Assembly (NCBI RefSeq): GCF_037975245.1
Contig: NC_092561.1
Span: 11,407,001-11,471,000 of the forward strand
DNA from: Apostichopus japonicus
Taxonomy: Eukaryota > Echinodermata > Holothuroidea > Aspidochirotida > Stichopodidae
Direction of reading: 5' to 3'
Length of the DNA: 64,000 nucleotides
Positions 49,476-63,620 of the stretch are shown piece after piece. Made by a program: the position numbers and the translations under genes. A model generated the notes under the pieces. It was not told the origin of the DNA, made no database searches, and saw nothing but the letters and a program-made list of their open reading frames with translations. Position 1 is the stretch's first letter, and every line of letters starts with the position of its first letter.

Positions 49476-52400
49476 GTCAGAGTTAGAATCAAATTTACTG
49501 ACAGGACGGCTAACATTTCAAGCACTTTATCACAGAAACTCAATTTCATCACAGGGCAAGGCTTAGGGCGATAGAAAGACAAAATATGGTATGACTGATA
49601 GGACGGGATTCCATTTTTCACAAAAACATTCCTTTAATTGAGCGAGAGGAATTATTACAGAATATTGCACCAGCTGCTTGAGTGAATGGGAGTGCAATAA
49701 ATGGTTATAAGATACAATTGTGATGAATATAATGATGATGATGATGATGAAGATGTACTAGAACAAAGAACTTTCACTCTTGAGATGTCATACAGACAGA
49801 CTTCCACATATGGATAGAGTAAGCAGTAAATGGAGAATGAGATATTGGGAACAGTTATTGCATAGTGCATTGTACAAGCCCTCTCTGTCCTTAAATAGGT
49901 CAAACAGTTCTCTTTATATCTCTATTAATGCCTTTTGGTAAAGAGTTTATAAAAGGTCACTTACACCCAACAAGAATCATTAACATGTATGATAGAGATG
50001 GTAATAAAAGTCTTCCCACCCCCACCCCTCACCTCCCCCAGCACCAAGCAGCATTGTTCATATGCAACATGCAAGGTTGAACATTCTATAAAAGTACCTC
50101 ATAATACACTGCTAATTTATGTGGGCTTTTTTTAAACTTTCTTGTTGGATTAACCTGTGACCTTGGGTGGTGTAAACTTATGATCAAAACATTGTCTTTC
50201 GCTACCTTTTGTTCATAGTATAAAAGGAAACCCTGCAAAGAAGGAAATCAAACAACATAAACAATTGAAATTGAAAATCTACCTTTCAAAAGTGTGCAAT
50301 TGGAAATGATTAGCATGTCCTTAAATTGTGATGGTTAAACTCAAAATCTTAGCGAAAAGTTTATAAATCCATGTCATCGTTAAACACAATCCTGATTTAA
50401 ATCACAACAACATTTACTTTCACCTTTAAATATAACCAAACTATTGACATACAAAGTAGACACTAACACTTCCTGGTGACACTATGAATATATCACACAC
50501 AGTTGGACAGCTACTTTAGACTTGGATATATCTCACACAAACATGCCAATAAAATTACTTTGTAGTATTTGTCTCTTTTCATTCAAGTCAATGATGATGG
50601 TTCAATGGTTGATGTCTGCTTTAATAAAGCACAGAACATTTAAACAAATCTAACATAGGTTTCCAAAAGCTACTTAAAATTTATGATTTAATGGCACAAC
50701 CAATTAGCATGTTTCAACAGCAGTTTTGCTTCTAAACCTTAGAAGTTGCCTGATGCCTGTGACAGAGATCCTTTAAATTTGAGTGCATGGAACCAGGGCC
50801 TCTGCTAATGTCACTACTAGAATGGACGATCTGCAGAAAGGTTACTGGCCAAGAGGGTCTAAAATACAGAGTTTTGATGCTTGTCCGTAAATAATAGTTT
50901 ACAGGGGCACGCATCCTCTGAATCAAGTGGTGGTCTTGTATCATTGTGATGCCTTAATTGCCATATAGTGAGGTCATTCTTCTGAGTTATGGTGATTGTA
51001 TGTGATTAGGCTATACATGGATTTGGCACTGCCATATTACATCATCCACAATTGCAATTTTGATATGTGATACATGGTCAATTTGGGAACCAATCACAAA
51101 GTATAATATTCTGAATCTCTTTGCAGATATGTGGCTGTCTTAGGAGAAGACATGTAGAGGGGGGGGGGGGTGGGGGTATATTAAAATCATTGAGCCATCT
51201 TTAAAAGACCTTTCACATGATGAAAATATATTAGAATAGATGAATGTGTCCATTGCATGATTGATACTGGTGTGGTATTCAGGAGGAATGTTCATATAAC
51301 ATCCAAAAGATTAAGAAGGGGGGCGGGGGGATATGAGAATGTGAAAGTGAACAAGTTAAAAGCTACTCCCATTCTGGCCAAATGACTGCTCTAAATGATG
51401 TATTAATAAGAGACTTATGTTTCCTCGGACGTGTGAATGCAAATAGCATGTTGGTGGGCAAAACACTTTGTATTGGAATTATAACAAGCTGTAGAAAAAG
51501 GGCTATTGCATCTGGCTTTATTTGATGAAAGAAGCAAAAAGGGAATTTTGTCTAATTACAATGTTAAATTACTGTAAAGGTTCAGTTTCAGGTGTAACTA
51601 AATCACAGTGGAAACCAGGGAATATCACAAGGAGGACATAGTGTCCAACAAGATACATTCATTTTTATTTCAAATAGAAACAAGTATTGGAAAGCAGAAT
51701 TTTGAAAGTTGTAGTAGTTGTGAAGGCAATTATCGCTTCTTCAAACTCTACAGTGAAAGTAAATGTTTTGTGAATACATATTTAAATACTTTTGAGAGGA
51801 AAGTAGTTCTTCATACTTTATTGAAGTACACTTTGATCAATTTAGGGGGATAAAGAAAACAATTGATGACACTTGATTGATATCAATCACTTGATACAAT
51901 ATCAAGGACACATCTGAAAACTACCTAGAATACCATCCCTCAAGTGAGAAAATGTATCAAGTTTGCAACTATTTTGCAGCTAATTGAAACTTGCATTTTA
52001 ATTGTTTCTGTTTGTGGGATTCTGTGACCTGATCTCCTAATCCAGTTTGGCTCAATTGAAGCCTTTGCATGCTTTGTGCAAGAATAAAGCCCTCAAGAGG
52101 TTCCATAGTGCTCTTTGGAAATGCTTGGATGACCTTTATAATTTATCTGTGTTTAGCCAGCATGATCAATGGATACAAATTTAACTGTGGAGGCACTGCC
52201 TTCAAATTCACATGGTTCTTCTTTCAGCAAACCAACATAACATAAAATTACTGCCCTACTTGCTGATAAATCTAACAGACTTAATAGCAAGCATAGTAGA
52301 TTGGTAGCATTTACCTGTAATGCTCTACTTCTTGGTTATTGTTCACCTTCTATCACTTGACCAGGGAAGTGTTGGTAGTTTAGACCACAGTAAGACAATA

Positions 52401-53069
52401 GCCTATATGTCTTCCCTATGGAAACCAGGTGTCTAGGAGCTTAGTATGACAAAACTTACAACCCTTGTGTAAAAGAGCCTCCTAGGTATTGACCTTAAAA
52501 AACAGGGTTATACTTGCTGTCAAAATAATTAAATTATAGGGCTGTCAAGTTTGCAGTTTGAGAAACCTATCTTTATAGCAGCAAGGATGAAACTTGAACA
52601 TTGAACCAATGGCTCACTTGTCAAACACCATTCACCAGTATCCTGTTATATCCTGAAATTTAATACAATATCAAGGTAAGACTCACCAGCATCTAAATCT
52701 GAACTAAATAAGATGACTCATCATACATAGATTTTCTTCGTTTTTCTTCCTCCAAACTAAACCAGAGGGAAACCCCTCCCAGTGTTCACTTGCCTTTTAA
52801 TACATTTCATATGCAGCACAAGAGTAATCTGCAAGCTGACTCTGGCTGAAGTTCATACTGCAGATGGAGAGCAGTATAGATCTAAACAGAGTCAGTGCTT
52901 ACATGGTTGATGACTGGGAATCTTGTGACATAATACCACAATCACGAAAGAAAGACAGAGGGACGTTGTTTGTTGTTGGTAACATATTTTGCATGCTAAC
53001 TCTAACAACAAAGAGCTGAATTTGCATTTGCAATAGTTAACCTGATGAGATCCATTTGATATATTTTGA

Positions 53070-53690
53070 CATTTGGACTTCTGCTGACCCCAAATGACCT
53101 TTGACCTCCACACAAAATAATAGGTTCTTGTACTCTCTATAAGAAAGACACATGCCAAATATGAGCAATGTGATGTAACCTATCTTGGGATATCGTGTTT
53201 ACAGGGTCTGTGTTTATCAGGCTTTACAGAGTGTGACCTTTGATGACCTCAATGACCTTTGATCTCCACCCAACACAATTCAGTTGTTGTATCCAATATC
53301 AAATATGAGCCAATAAAGTTTCCTATCTGGAGACATTGTGTTTACAAGGATTCAAGTTTTGACCCCTGGTGACCTGGAATGACTCTAACCTACACCCAAA
53401 TTGTGTAGAAACTTTACATTATATAAGGCTATCCTACCATGCAATATATGAGATCCTTTGATGTTCAGGATCTGGAGATACAGTATTTCTGAGATGTTCA
53501 CATTTTGCCCTCTGCTGATCCCAAGTGACCCTGACCTTCACCCAAACAATAGGGTCCTTGTACTAAGTATGGGGAAGCCATATGCTAAATATGAGGACTG
53601 CAGAGGTTACCTATCTTGAGATAGATGTGTACAAGGTATGGCATCCTATACACACACGCCAAGTTGACTGCATACGATATTTGCCTGGTT
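53070..53690 (+). repeat. Tandem array of about four GACCTTTGACC-type units with 3' tail
   Basis: Diverged units of about 140 bp follow one another: tgacctttgacctccacac (53095), tgacctttgatctccaccc (53260), gactctaacctacacccaa (53382), gaccctgaccttcacccaa (53527). Each is followed by a cttgtact/ttgtat block, 'atgccaaatatgag' and 'gttacctatcttgagata..gtgtttacaag'. It ends with tacacacacgccaagttgac, the tail seen in the other copies. Confidence 0.7.
53095..53107. promoter_or_regulatory. Perfect DR1 nuclear-receptor half-site pair within the repeat
   Basis: TGACCT-T-TGACCT is an exact direct repeat of the nuclear receptor half site (AGGTCA on the minus strand) with a 1-bp spacer, the form bound by HNF4 and RXR dimers. 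It is carried by the repeat family, so occupancy is not implied. Confidence 0.5.
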
Positions 53691-56479
53691 ACAGCAAGTT
53701 ACCAAACGACTCTATTCACATCAAAGTGCAAAGGTCAGTTAAAAATGTTGAAGGATAAATATTTTCTTTCCAATTTAACTAACTCCATAATATGTGAAGT
53801 ACTTACTATTCCAATGATTCATGACCATGGCTGTCAGAGGAACACCCAACAGAATATGCCCCATTCAGTGTTTGACAGTTTTTGGGGTTACAACATTTAA
53901 TGGAGCTATATTGGAACAGGTTGGTATGTTTGTATTACTTTGTGCATATATTCAATGTTCGTGAAAAACTCAAAGCATTGCATGCAATGAAGATGCAGTG
54001 AATAGTTTAGTCAGTAATATTATATTACAGTTCTAATGATCACTCATTAGCCTGGAAATGAAACAAACACACACTAATGTGAGACAGCAATTCACCAAAC
54101 TAAATGGCTTTATATTGTAACATTTGATATTTTGATGGTGGACGTGTAATAGACACATGTTGCTTAATGCACAAGCCAATAGTTTACATCAAGTCTGTAC
54201 TGTGAAGTATGGGGATTCATATTTTAAAGTCGAATGAAAAACAATGAAGGAAGTTAAAATAATACCTTTAGCTAATATTTTCCTTGTTTAAACAGCAAGT
54301 CAATTGATTATTGTAATGAATACCTTTCATAAACTACTTTCAGTTATGAAGCCTTAAATACTTAAACATTTTTAAACATGCTCTTTTCAATTTTATTAGT
54401 TATGGATATCAAACCCTTCAAAGGCTGGTTTAGTTTTCTCTTTCCATCCATTAAGTCAAGGGCCAAAGAGTATGATAATCCGAAGACTAAACGTCACAGC
54501 AGATCTTTCTTAGACAACAAAACACTTTGACAGCTGCTGTTGACCCTTAGTACTTTGTTCATACTAGCAGTAAAAAAATACTGTTCTTTTTTTGATATGT
54601 TCAGGAAATGGAAGCAGTGACCTCAGAAATTAGCTGAATTTACACTCAAAATCCCTTCCATGCCACCCTGTGGGATGCATTAAATGAAACTGGAGTGTTA
54701 TCCCTGTTTACATGGTATGCGAGAAACGAAAGCTTCTGACAAGTGCCCCCCCCCCCCGCCCTTAAAGAATGGAGCTTAGATCGGGATTGGAACCAACCAA
54801 AGGGTAGAAAGCTGAGTTTGTGGAGCACATGTGTAATCCTGAGGTAACCGGTTACCGTGGTTACAATTCCTATCTATCAAATAATTCTGCGCTGATATTG
54901 TCTTTTCTTTTTTAATACCTGACAAGCTTTGTACCTGCTGTGCATTTGCATATTTACAGCAGAGTTTGATTCAGTTTGGTGAATATCTAAGCTGTTAATG
55001 AGCATGAAACATTAACTTTGATGTGGAGCATAAATAAAACTATCAGTTTCATTTGAACAATTACCATTTACAACTGCATTTTGAGTTTGATCAAATCATG
55101 TCATGTTCATACCTTATTGAAAACATATGGCTGCTCCTACCTAGTTTCATCCAGTGTTGTTCCAAAATTTGTAACTAATAGTTATTGTTTTCATTGCAAC
55201 ACCTTTGTCTTTGCCTAATTTCCTTTGGTTCAGTTTGGTGTTAGCAGTCTAGTACAAGAATATGACAACTCAGACCTCAGTCATCATTAAAGAGGCCTGA
55301 GTAACTTGTATTCATGCTCTACCGTCAGTTTGTTATAAGCAACACAAACATTAAATCTAGACCGTAGTCTCACATAATTTGTTCCAATGCACCGCAAGTT
55401 TGTACTTACTTCATGTGGTGTCTGTGTTATTAGGCCAAAATTAAAGCCTTTTAATAAACTTTACAAGAGATTGATGAAAAACTGAATAAACAAGTGAATT
55501 CAGACAGAAGAAATGATATCAAATTAGAGTAAAAGAGCATTCCAAATATTTTTAAGGCACATATCTTGAAATTTCACATGCCAACATAAACATCAAACTA
55601 TAAAACCTGAATGGTCTTACATTCCTTTTAATGCAGCATTAAACGGTTGACATGAACATCAACTCATCAGCAAGTATATCGTTTTCCCAGCTTCCTGCTC
55701 AGGTATAAAAATATAGTAAGAATTAGTGTCTGTTGAAGTTTTTCTCTCACTTTAGCCTACCCCCCCCCATCCCTTCGACGATCTCTGGCACTGTAGCCTA
55801 CCCCAGTCCACCCCAGCTTACCCCTGCATCATCTCTGGCTATTGGATATTTTAGTATGGTTTCATTTACAGATATAACATTAACCAGCTGACCAGGAATA
55901 TTTACATGAAACAAGAGCCTTAAATTCAGCATTCAATATCTTTGCATACAATTGTCAGAACAGGTATCATTTAAACTGATTCTGGAAGACAAAAGTACAT
56001 TTGTTTACAAGACTACTGTAGATACTTCTGTTAAAGTTGATTTGTAGCAAGTCCATGCTTGTACTCCAGAATACTTGTACTCATTATCATGAATTTGTAC
56101 TCATACTAGGGGGTTTTACAAATCATATTATATATACTGCTGCAAGATAAAGTATGCACACTCACTTAGATCCTTGTACACATACTCTTGCCAAAGGAAA
56201 TTCTACTTGTACTCATTCTTTTTTATTCACTGTACTATTACTTTAGAGAAAAAGTAGTTTTCCTGTTACATTAGAAAACCTACTTCACTACTCCCATCTC
56301 TCTCTCTCCACATAGCAACTGGAGAGAAAGTAGTTGCTTGAAGTTATCGAGGGACTGGCTTTTGATCATTTATTGAATCAACGAGCACTGACATTGATAT
56401 TAATGATTCGATACCAAAATTCCATTACCAATGAAGTTCTCTAGCTTGACTAATCATGTCCCTTTCTTAAACCGTATCT

Positions 56480-59400
56480 GTTCATGGATGTATGATGGTA
56501 CTTTAATGATGCCTAGTATCATGTTCATGGATGTGTCATAGTACTTTAATGATGCCTAGTATCAAGTTCATGGATGTGTTATGGCACTTTTATGATGCCT
56601 AGTATCATGTTCATGGATGTGTTATGGTACTTTAATGATGCGTAGTATGAAGTTCATGGATGTGTTATGGTACTTGTACTTTAATGATGCCTATTATCAT
56701 GTTCATGGATGTGTGATGGTACTTTTATGATGCCTAGTATCAAGTTCATGGATGTGTTATGGTACTTTAATGATGCCTAGTATCATGTTCATGGATGTGT
56801 TATGGTACTTTAATGATGCCTAGTATCATGTTCATGGATGTGTTATGGTACTTTAATGATGCCTAGTATCAAGTTAATGGATGTGTTATGGTACTTTAAT
56901 GATGTCTAGTATCATGTTCATGGATGTGTTATGGTACTTTAATGATGTCTAGTATCATGTTCATGGATGTGTCATAGTACTTTAATGATGCCTAGTATCA
57001 AGTTCATGGATGTGTGATGGTACTTTAATGATGCCTAGTATCAAGTTAATGGATGTGTTATGGTACTTTAATGATGCCTAGTATCAAGTTCATGGATGTG
57101 TTATGGTACTTAAATGATGCCTAGTATCATGTTCATGGATGTGTGATGGTACTTTAATGATGCCTAGTATCATGTTCATGGATGTGTTATGGTACTTTAA
57201 TGATGTCTAGTATCATGTTCATGGATGTGTCATAGTACTTTAATGATGCCTAGTATCAAGTTTATGGATGTGTTATGGTACTTTAATGATGCCTAGTATC
57301 ATGTTCATGGATGTACTTTAATGATGTCTAGTATCAAGTTCATGGATGTGTTATGGCACTTTAATGATGCCTAGCATCATGTTCATGGATGTGTGATGGT
57401 ACTTTAATGATGCGTAGTATCAAGTTCATGGATGTGTTATGGTACTTGTACTTTAATGATGCCTATTATCATGTTCATGGATGTGTGATGGTAGTTTAAT
57501 GATGCCTAGTATCAAGGTCATGGATGTGTTATGGTACTTTAATGATGCCTAGTATCAAGGTCATGGATGTGTTATGGAACTTTAATGATGCCTAGTATCA
57601 AGTTCATGGATGTGTTATGGTACTTTAATGATGCCTAGTATCATGTTCATGGATGTGTGATGGTACTTTAATGATGCCTATTATCATGTTCATGGATGTG
57701 TGATGGTACTTTTATGATGCCTAGTATCAAGTTCATGGATGTGTTATGGTACTTTAATGATGCCTAGTATCATGTTCATGGATGTGTTATGGTACTTTAA
57801 TGATGCCTAGCATCAAGTTCATGGATGTGTCATAGTACTTTAATGATGCCTAGTATCATGTTCATGGATGTGTGATGGTACTTTAATGATGCCTAGTATC
57901 ATGTTCATGGATGTGTTATGGTACTTTAATGATGCCTAGTATCAAGTTCATGGATGTGTGATACTTTAATGATGCCTAGTATCATGTTCATGGATGTTTG
58001 ATGGTACTTTAATGATGCCTAGTATCAAGTTCATGGATGAGTTATGGTACTTTAATGGTGCCTAATGTCATGTTCATGGATGTGTGATGGTACTTTTATG
58101 ATGCCTAGTATCAAGTTCATGGATGTGTGATACTTTAGTGATGCCTAGTATCATGTTCATGGATGTTTGATGGTACTTTAATGATGCCTAGTATCAAGTT
58201 CATGGATGTGTTATGGTACTTTAATGATGCCTAGTATCAAGTTCATGGATGTGTTATGGTACTTTAATGATGCCTAGTATCAACTTCATGGATGTGTTAT
58301 GGTACTTTAATGATGCCTAGTATCATGTTCATGGATGTGAGATGGTACTTTAATTATGCCTATCAAGTTCATGGATGTGTGATGGTACTTTAATGATGCC
58401 TAGTATCAAGTTCATGGATGTGTTATGGTACTTTAATGATGCCTAGTATCATGTTCATGGATGTGTGATGGTACTTTAATTATGCCTATCAAGTTCATGG
58501 ATGTGTGATGGTACTTTAATGATGCCTAGTATCAAGTTCATGGATGTGTGATGGTACTTTAATGATGCCTAGTATCAAGTTCATGGATGTGTTATGGTAC
58601 TTTAATGATGCCTAGTATCAAGTTCATGGATGTGTGATGGTACTTTAATGATGCCTAGTATCAAGTTCATGGATGTGTTATGGTACTTTAATGATGCCTA
58701 GTATCAAGTTCATGGATGTGTGATGGTACTTTAATGATGCCTAGTATCAAGTTCATGGATGTGTTATGGTACTTTAATGATGCCTAGTATCAAGTTCATG
58801 GATGTGTTATGGTACTTTAATGATGCCTATTATCTGTTCATGGATGTGTTATAAATGGTACTTTAATGATGCCTAGTATCATGTTCATGGATATGTGATG
58901 GTACTTTAATGATGCCTAATATCATGTTCATGAATGTGTGATGGTACTTTAATGATTCCTAATATCAAGTTCATGGATGTGTGATGGTACTTTAATGATA
59001 CCTAGTATCATGTTCATGGATGTGTCATAGTACTTTAATGGTGCCTAGTATCAAGTTCATGGATGTGTTATGGTACTTTAATGATGCCAAGTATCAAGTT
59101 CATGGATGTGTGATGGTACTTTAATGATGCCTAGTATCAAGTTCATTGATGTATGATGGTACTTTAATGATGCCTAGTATCATGTTCATGGATATGTTAT
59201 GGTACTTTAATGATGCCAAGTATCAAGTTCATGGATGTGTTATGGTACTTTAATGATGTCTAGTATCAAGTTCATGGAAGTGCTATGGTACTTTAATGAT
59301 GCCTAGTATCATGTTCATGGATGTGTGATGGTACTTAAATGATGCCTCGTATCATGGATGTGTTATGGTACTTTAATGATGCCTAGTATCATGTTCATGG

Positions 59401-59522
59401 ATGTGTGATGGTACTTTAATGATGCCTAGTATCATGTTCATGGATGTGTCATAGTACGTTAATGATGCCTAGTATCATGTTCATGGATGTGTCATAGTAC
59501 TTTAATGATGCCTAGTATCATG
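56480..59522 (+). repeat. 43-bp minisatellite array, about 71 units
   Basis: The unit begins gttcatggatgtgttatggt, continues actttaatgatgcc and ends tagtatcaa or tagtatcat (43 bp). The array runs unbroken for 3043 bp. Units vary at a few positions (gttatgg/gtgatgg/gtcatag; caa/cat junction). Rare variants recur together: a 6-bp insertion (tacttgtact) at 56671 and 57443, a ggt deletion before 57961 and 58130, and a gta deletion near 58351 and 58477. These show block duplications of several units. 43 is not a multiple of 3 and stops are frequent, so it is not coding. Confidence 0.97.
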
Positions 59523-62500
59523 TTTACATAGAAATACACAGTACTTACTTCAGTTTTAAATCAGGTAAGCATTTAGTTTGCACACTATTGCAAGGTTAAA
59601 ATGCATGAACATGACTGATGCTCTAGGTTACTAATGTGTAATAAAGGTGTTTACTGTGTACAAAGTCAATGCAGGAACAATCCTTAAAGCAGTAATTTTC
59701 AACGTAACCACACAAAAAAATCAAAATCAAAATGCAAGCTTTCACCAAGATTCTGCAGAATATGTATTAATAATGCTAAAGCTGCTTGAGATGCAGACCT
59801 TACATTACAAAATGAAATTTTATTATCATCAGTTATACAATCAATATCATGTTAAAGCAGCAAAGAATGAAACCTGTGATATAGATTTAGAGAGGTTCCA
59901 TGTTTTAATCGAATACATTAAACTTTGTAAAGAAGCCAGCATCAACCAACAGTGTACACAATTGTTTCTGTTGAGTTGGTGCCTATTGTTCACTTTGTAT
60001 ATAGTACCTAGTGTGGTGATAACATCATTGGGGGCATACTCAGTAAAGATTATTATATGCAAAATTGAACACTCCAAACTAAACGAATGAAAGGAAATGG
60101 GGAAGTGTTTTGTAATTGGTAGTTGGATAATTAATACTTAAATATAGATTAGTTATGTCAGGATCACTATATAGCTGTGACTACACTTTCTCCTCACAAG
60201 AGCTGTTAATTGTTCTGGTTACAAAATGTCTACAAGAAAGTGAAAGTGCAACATTGCTTGATTTTATGACTTTCCTTTTTATAACTTTTCTTTCAACATA
60301 GAATCTTTATACAAACAGATTGTGACTGTTTTTGCTAGTTTTTGTTTTCAACCTGAAAATAAAATATCTCTAACTCCATTTTCACTCTTACTTCTTTTCT
60401 TCTTTACAGATGTAATTTTGTAAGTGTCTTGATTGACAATCATTAGTCTTGCCATTAAAATGAAACTGTTGCCTCAGCATTCAATTTGCAACAAATAACC
60501 TGGAAAGTGAAAGTTATTAACCCATAATGACTGATTAATTTATTTGCTTGTGAAATAGAAATTCATAATTTCAGAGAGGATGTTAAAGATCGCCTTAGAG
60601 AAAGTGAAGTGTTTTTCATGGATTAATTGCATTAGTGTGTACAATCACATTTGACTGGCAATATTAATTTACCAAAATAAGAATCACAAATTGTGAGAAA
60701 TGTGACAGATAAAAATTCAGCAATCTTCGAACTTGTCATATTCATCTTTGTCTCGATTGCTTGAAAATATGTTGCCAGGTACCTAATGGTGTCATAACAA
60801 CCAACAACACACAGTCAAATGAGAACTGAGTACAACACAAAGAAAAATGCAATCTGAACATTGAGCTCCTCTGTAGAACAGTGATAATTCAAAGATGAAC
60901 TTCACTGTAAAACAGACCATACTAACCCTTGTTTGGCAGGACTATTCACACAAAACCTTATCATGCATATACAACAGTAAGGCTGGTAATTCAAAGAGTA
61001 GGATTTATTCACATCTTCATTGCATTTGTAAGTGATCTAACTTTATGATTTATGAATCTAAAAGATTACTGAATCTATTCAATTCCATACTTTCATCCCG
61101 AAACACTTCATCACAACTGTATTGATTACATGCAAAAGGCTTTGTCTTTTTCTTTGGGGGGGGGGGGATTTTCTATATTGTTTTCAAACAAACATGACAA
61201 ATTTTCACCTCGAATGGTACCAAACTTACAGAACTTAACAGGTGATATGATGCATGCTAGGTCAACAGCAGTCTATTATATCTTGACTAGTACAAATTAC
61301 AAAATATTCTCAGGGGAATTCTGGAAAAAGTGAAGCAAAGAGTAACAGATCCATAAGGAGTAATCTGTCCGTATGGTAGGACATTAATATAACTAGATAC
61401 TTATAATTCTCCACTGAGAAAAGTAACTTTAACATCCACTTGTGTTTGCTCCATATCCGAGTGATCCCTCATACAGTCTGGAGAGATGTCACATGACTAC
61501 TAACAGGTAAAAATAAATCCTGTACAAGATCCTATTCCTATGCATATTCATGTTTATCATAGTGATGGTCACATCCACAAAAGTAAATGTGATGTATAAT
61601 GTACAAGTCTTTGTCTTAACAGTGAACACCATAGTTTTTTAAAAAGCTGTTTTGAAAATATTGCTGTGATTTTTATTTTACAAGTATTATAGCAAAATGA
61701 TTTAGGAATAACTACAAAAGAAGCAGATTTATCACTTTCAATAGTGTAAAGTTTGCTGTCTAAGCTGGAATGTGTTGAATGTAAGCAGAAGGTCATGATA
61801 GTGTGAATAGAAATAGTGTCATCCTTGGCTTTATAAATACTGCTAGGTTCCCAAAAATCTTCTCTTCTGCAGAAACCAAACGTACATCAGGTATCAAATG
61901 TACACATAAGTTGATGTGCATTACACACAAGCGAATTGTCTCACAATCTCTCAAGACATTATAAAAAGAGTTCCTGTTGATACACATACGAAGAGTACTT
62001 CTTAAGGCACGATCATCTCTAAGTTTATCCTTCCCAAAGCTGTGCCAAGCACTGATGCTGCACCTGGCTGAAATGCTACCATGTGCTGTCCTGAGCTTCT
62101 TACTGTCGACAGTCCAAAATAAAATCTTCCTGACCACCACCGACCCTTCCCGTCATCTGAAATTTCCTTCGCAGTCTCTTACAGAGTTGTGATATGCTCT
62201 CCCTTGATGTCTTCCAGACCATCTCAAATTCCAATTGGTTACATCTACTTCCGTACTTTTCTCTCAGTAATTCTGCAAAGGAGCAGTAAGAAACAATGAA
62301 AGTTTGCTAAACAAAATGAATTTGCAAAATATAAATAAATATATCATTGATAAGTCTACAAAGTAGTTTGGGAGATTTATGCAACATCCCGAACATTTTT
62401 CTGTATTTTTCATGGCATTTTGTTTATTCCACACACATTAAAGGTAAATTTGAACACATGTGGGTATGCTTGTTTTCCACTGTCACAGCTGTGACAATTT

Positions 62501-63059
62501 ATTAAAAGATTCATTGAGGTAGAAGTTAAGTGTTTGTAAGTACAGTCCAACTGTATGTAATAATTCAATACTGAAACAAGGATCAAACAATTTTGTTTCA
62601 AGGTATATTAAATGTTTGGATTGCTCCTTTAAAGTGAAAATGATGGGAATATTTCCTTCCTTAGTCCAGGCCTGATTGTTAATAATAATCCATTGTACAT
62701 AACAACTTATATTGTTTAACACTATGAAAGTATTTTTTTCAATTAGTTTTTCTGATTATTTATCCTGAGGAGTTGGCACTAGAGATCATAGTCCTCTGAT
62801 GCTGAAAGGGGTCATTTCTTAAAACTTACAAGTGTTATGGAAACAAAATCTGGGCATAGACTGGTGATTCTTATCATTCTATAGAATGATAAAAGTCACT
62901 GTTTTTTGATAAATTTTATTTCTACTGCCATCCCTCAATGTCAGCAAATCAGCTGGATAAAACTTAGCTATAGTTGACTGTTGTTCAGCTGTAGAAATAC
63001 TCATAATACTTGAAAGTTTTACTTTTTGATTCCTTGCAAAAGATAGAAGGAATCTATAC
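59523..63059. other. No gene recognised
   Basis: This region has the longest open frame of the window (147 codons, 59647-60090), but it has no recognisable family, no splice context and no supporting features. A run of 13 G lies near 61156. GC is somewhat higher at 61960-62230, with overlapping open frames on both strands that I could not place. Confidence 0.4.
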
Positions 63060-63620
63060 AGTCACGTTTGTGTCTGTGTGTCTGTCTGTCACACTTCCTT
63101 GTAAACATGATATCTCAAGACATTCAACTTTGATGAAGCCCATACTTGGTATGTAGAGCCCCCATGGGGAGGACATGGTCCCTTTATATTGGTGCTAATG
63201 TCATGAATGTCATGGAATAAGTTCAAGGTGGTACATATGCTTGCACTATATAAAATTTGATCACATTGATATTCATGAGTGGGCAGGGCTAAGAAATATT
63301 TCTCCAATATTAGTTTGAAAACACGAAATCTCAACAAGTCTAACTTTGATTAAAATCATACTTTGTATGTAGATCCCCCATGGGATGCTAATGTCATAAA
63401 TATTAATGAGTAGGCGGGCTTAATGTCAAATCCGTCAAACCTCAATATCTCTGCAACCATACACTTGATTTTGTTCAAAATTGCTGTGATGGAATATGTT
63501 CAAGGTGGTACATTGCTTGCACAATATAAAATTTGATCTAATTGATACTCATGAGTGGGCGGAGCTTAAACAATATTTTGACAATTTTGCCTTTAAGCAA
63601 GGCCATATAACCTTTGGATA
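63060..63620 (+). repeat. Diverged tandem repeat with 'atgagtgggcggggct' blocks
   Basis: The block gatattcatgagtgggcagg recurs in diverged form at about 63268, 63396 and 63543. 'Aagttcaaggtggtacat..gcttgcac.atataaaatttgatc' occurs at about 63210 and 63489, and 'tatgtagatcccccatggg' at about 63150 and 63366. It starts after a tgtgtctgtgtgtctgtctg run. This is an interspersed repeat whose monomer is itself duplicated. Confidence 0.7.

Larger units (their letters stand above)
47479..56479. other. No coding exon recognised (intron 5 of PIH1D1 and/or intergenic)
   Basis: I searched by eye for the missing PIH1D1 CS-domain exon (pattern L-x-L-x(2)-GEDR-x-V..YxLDxxLP) and did not find it here. The stretch holds the CRE cluster (49.1-49.5 kb), a (GAT)n run near 49730, G-runs near 51160 and 51316, a 53-kb repeat cluster and a C-run near 54748. 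Confidence 0.45.

Noticed and set aside
54373-54530. 44-codon frame starting MDIKPFKGWFSFLF
   Set aside because: Too short, with no similarity or context to support it.
59647-60090. Longest open frame of the window (147 codons, plus strand) with a hydrophobic stretch near its end
   Set aside because: No recognisable family, AT-driven composition, an overlapping frame on the other strand, and no splice or promoter context. Expected by chance in 64 kb of AT-rich DNA.
61793-62192. Overlapping frames on both strands in a slightly GC-richer block
   Set aside because: I could not match any frame to a gene or retroelement domain, and no splice sites bound a convincing exon.
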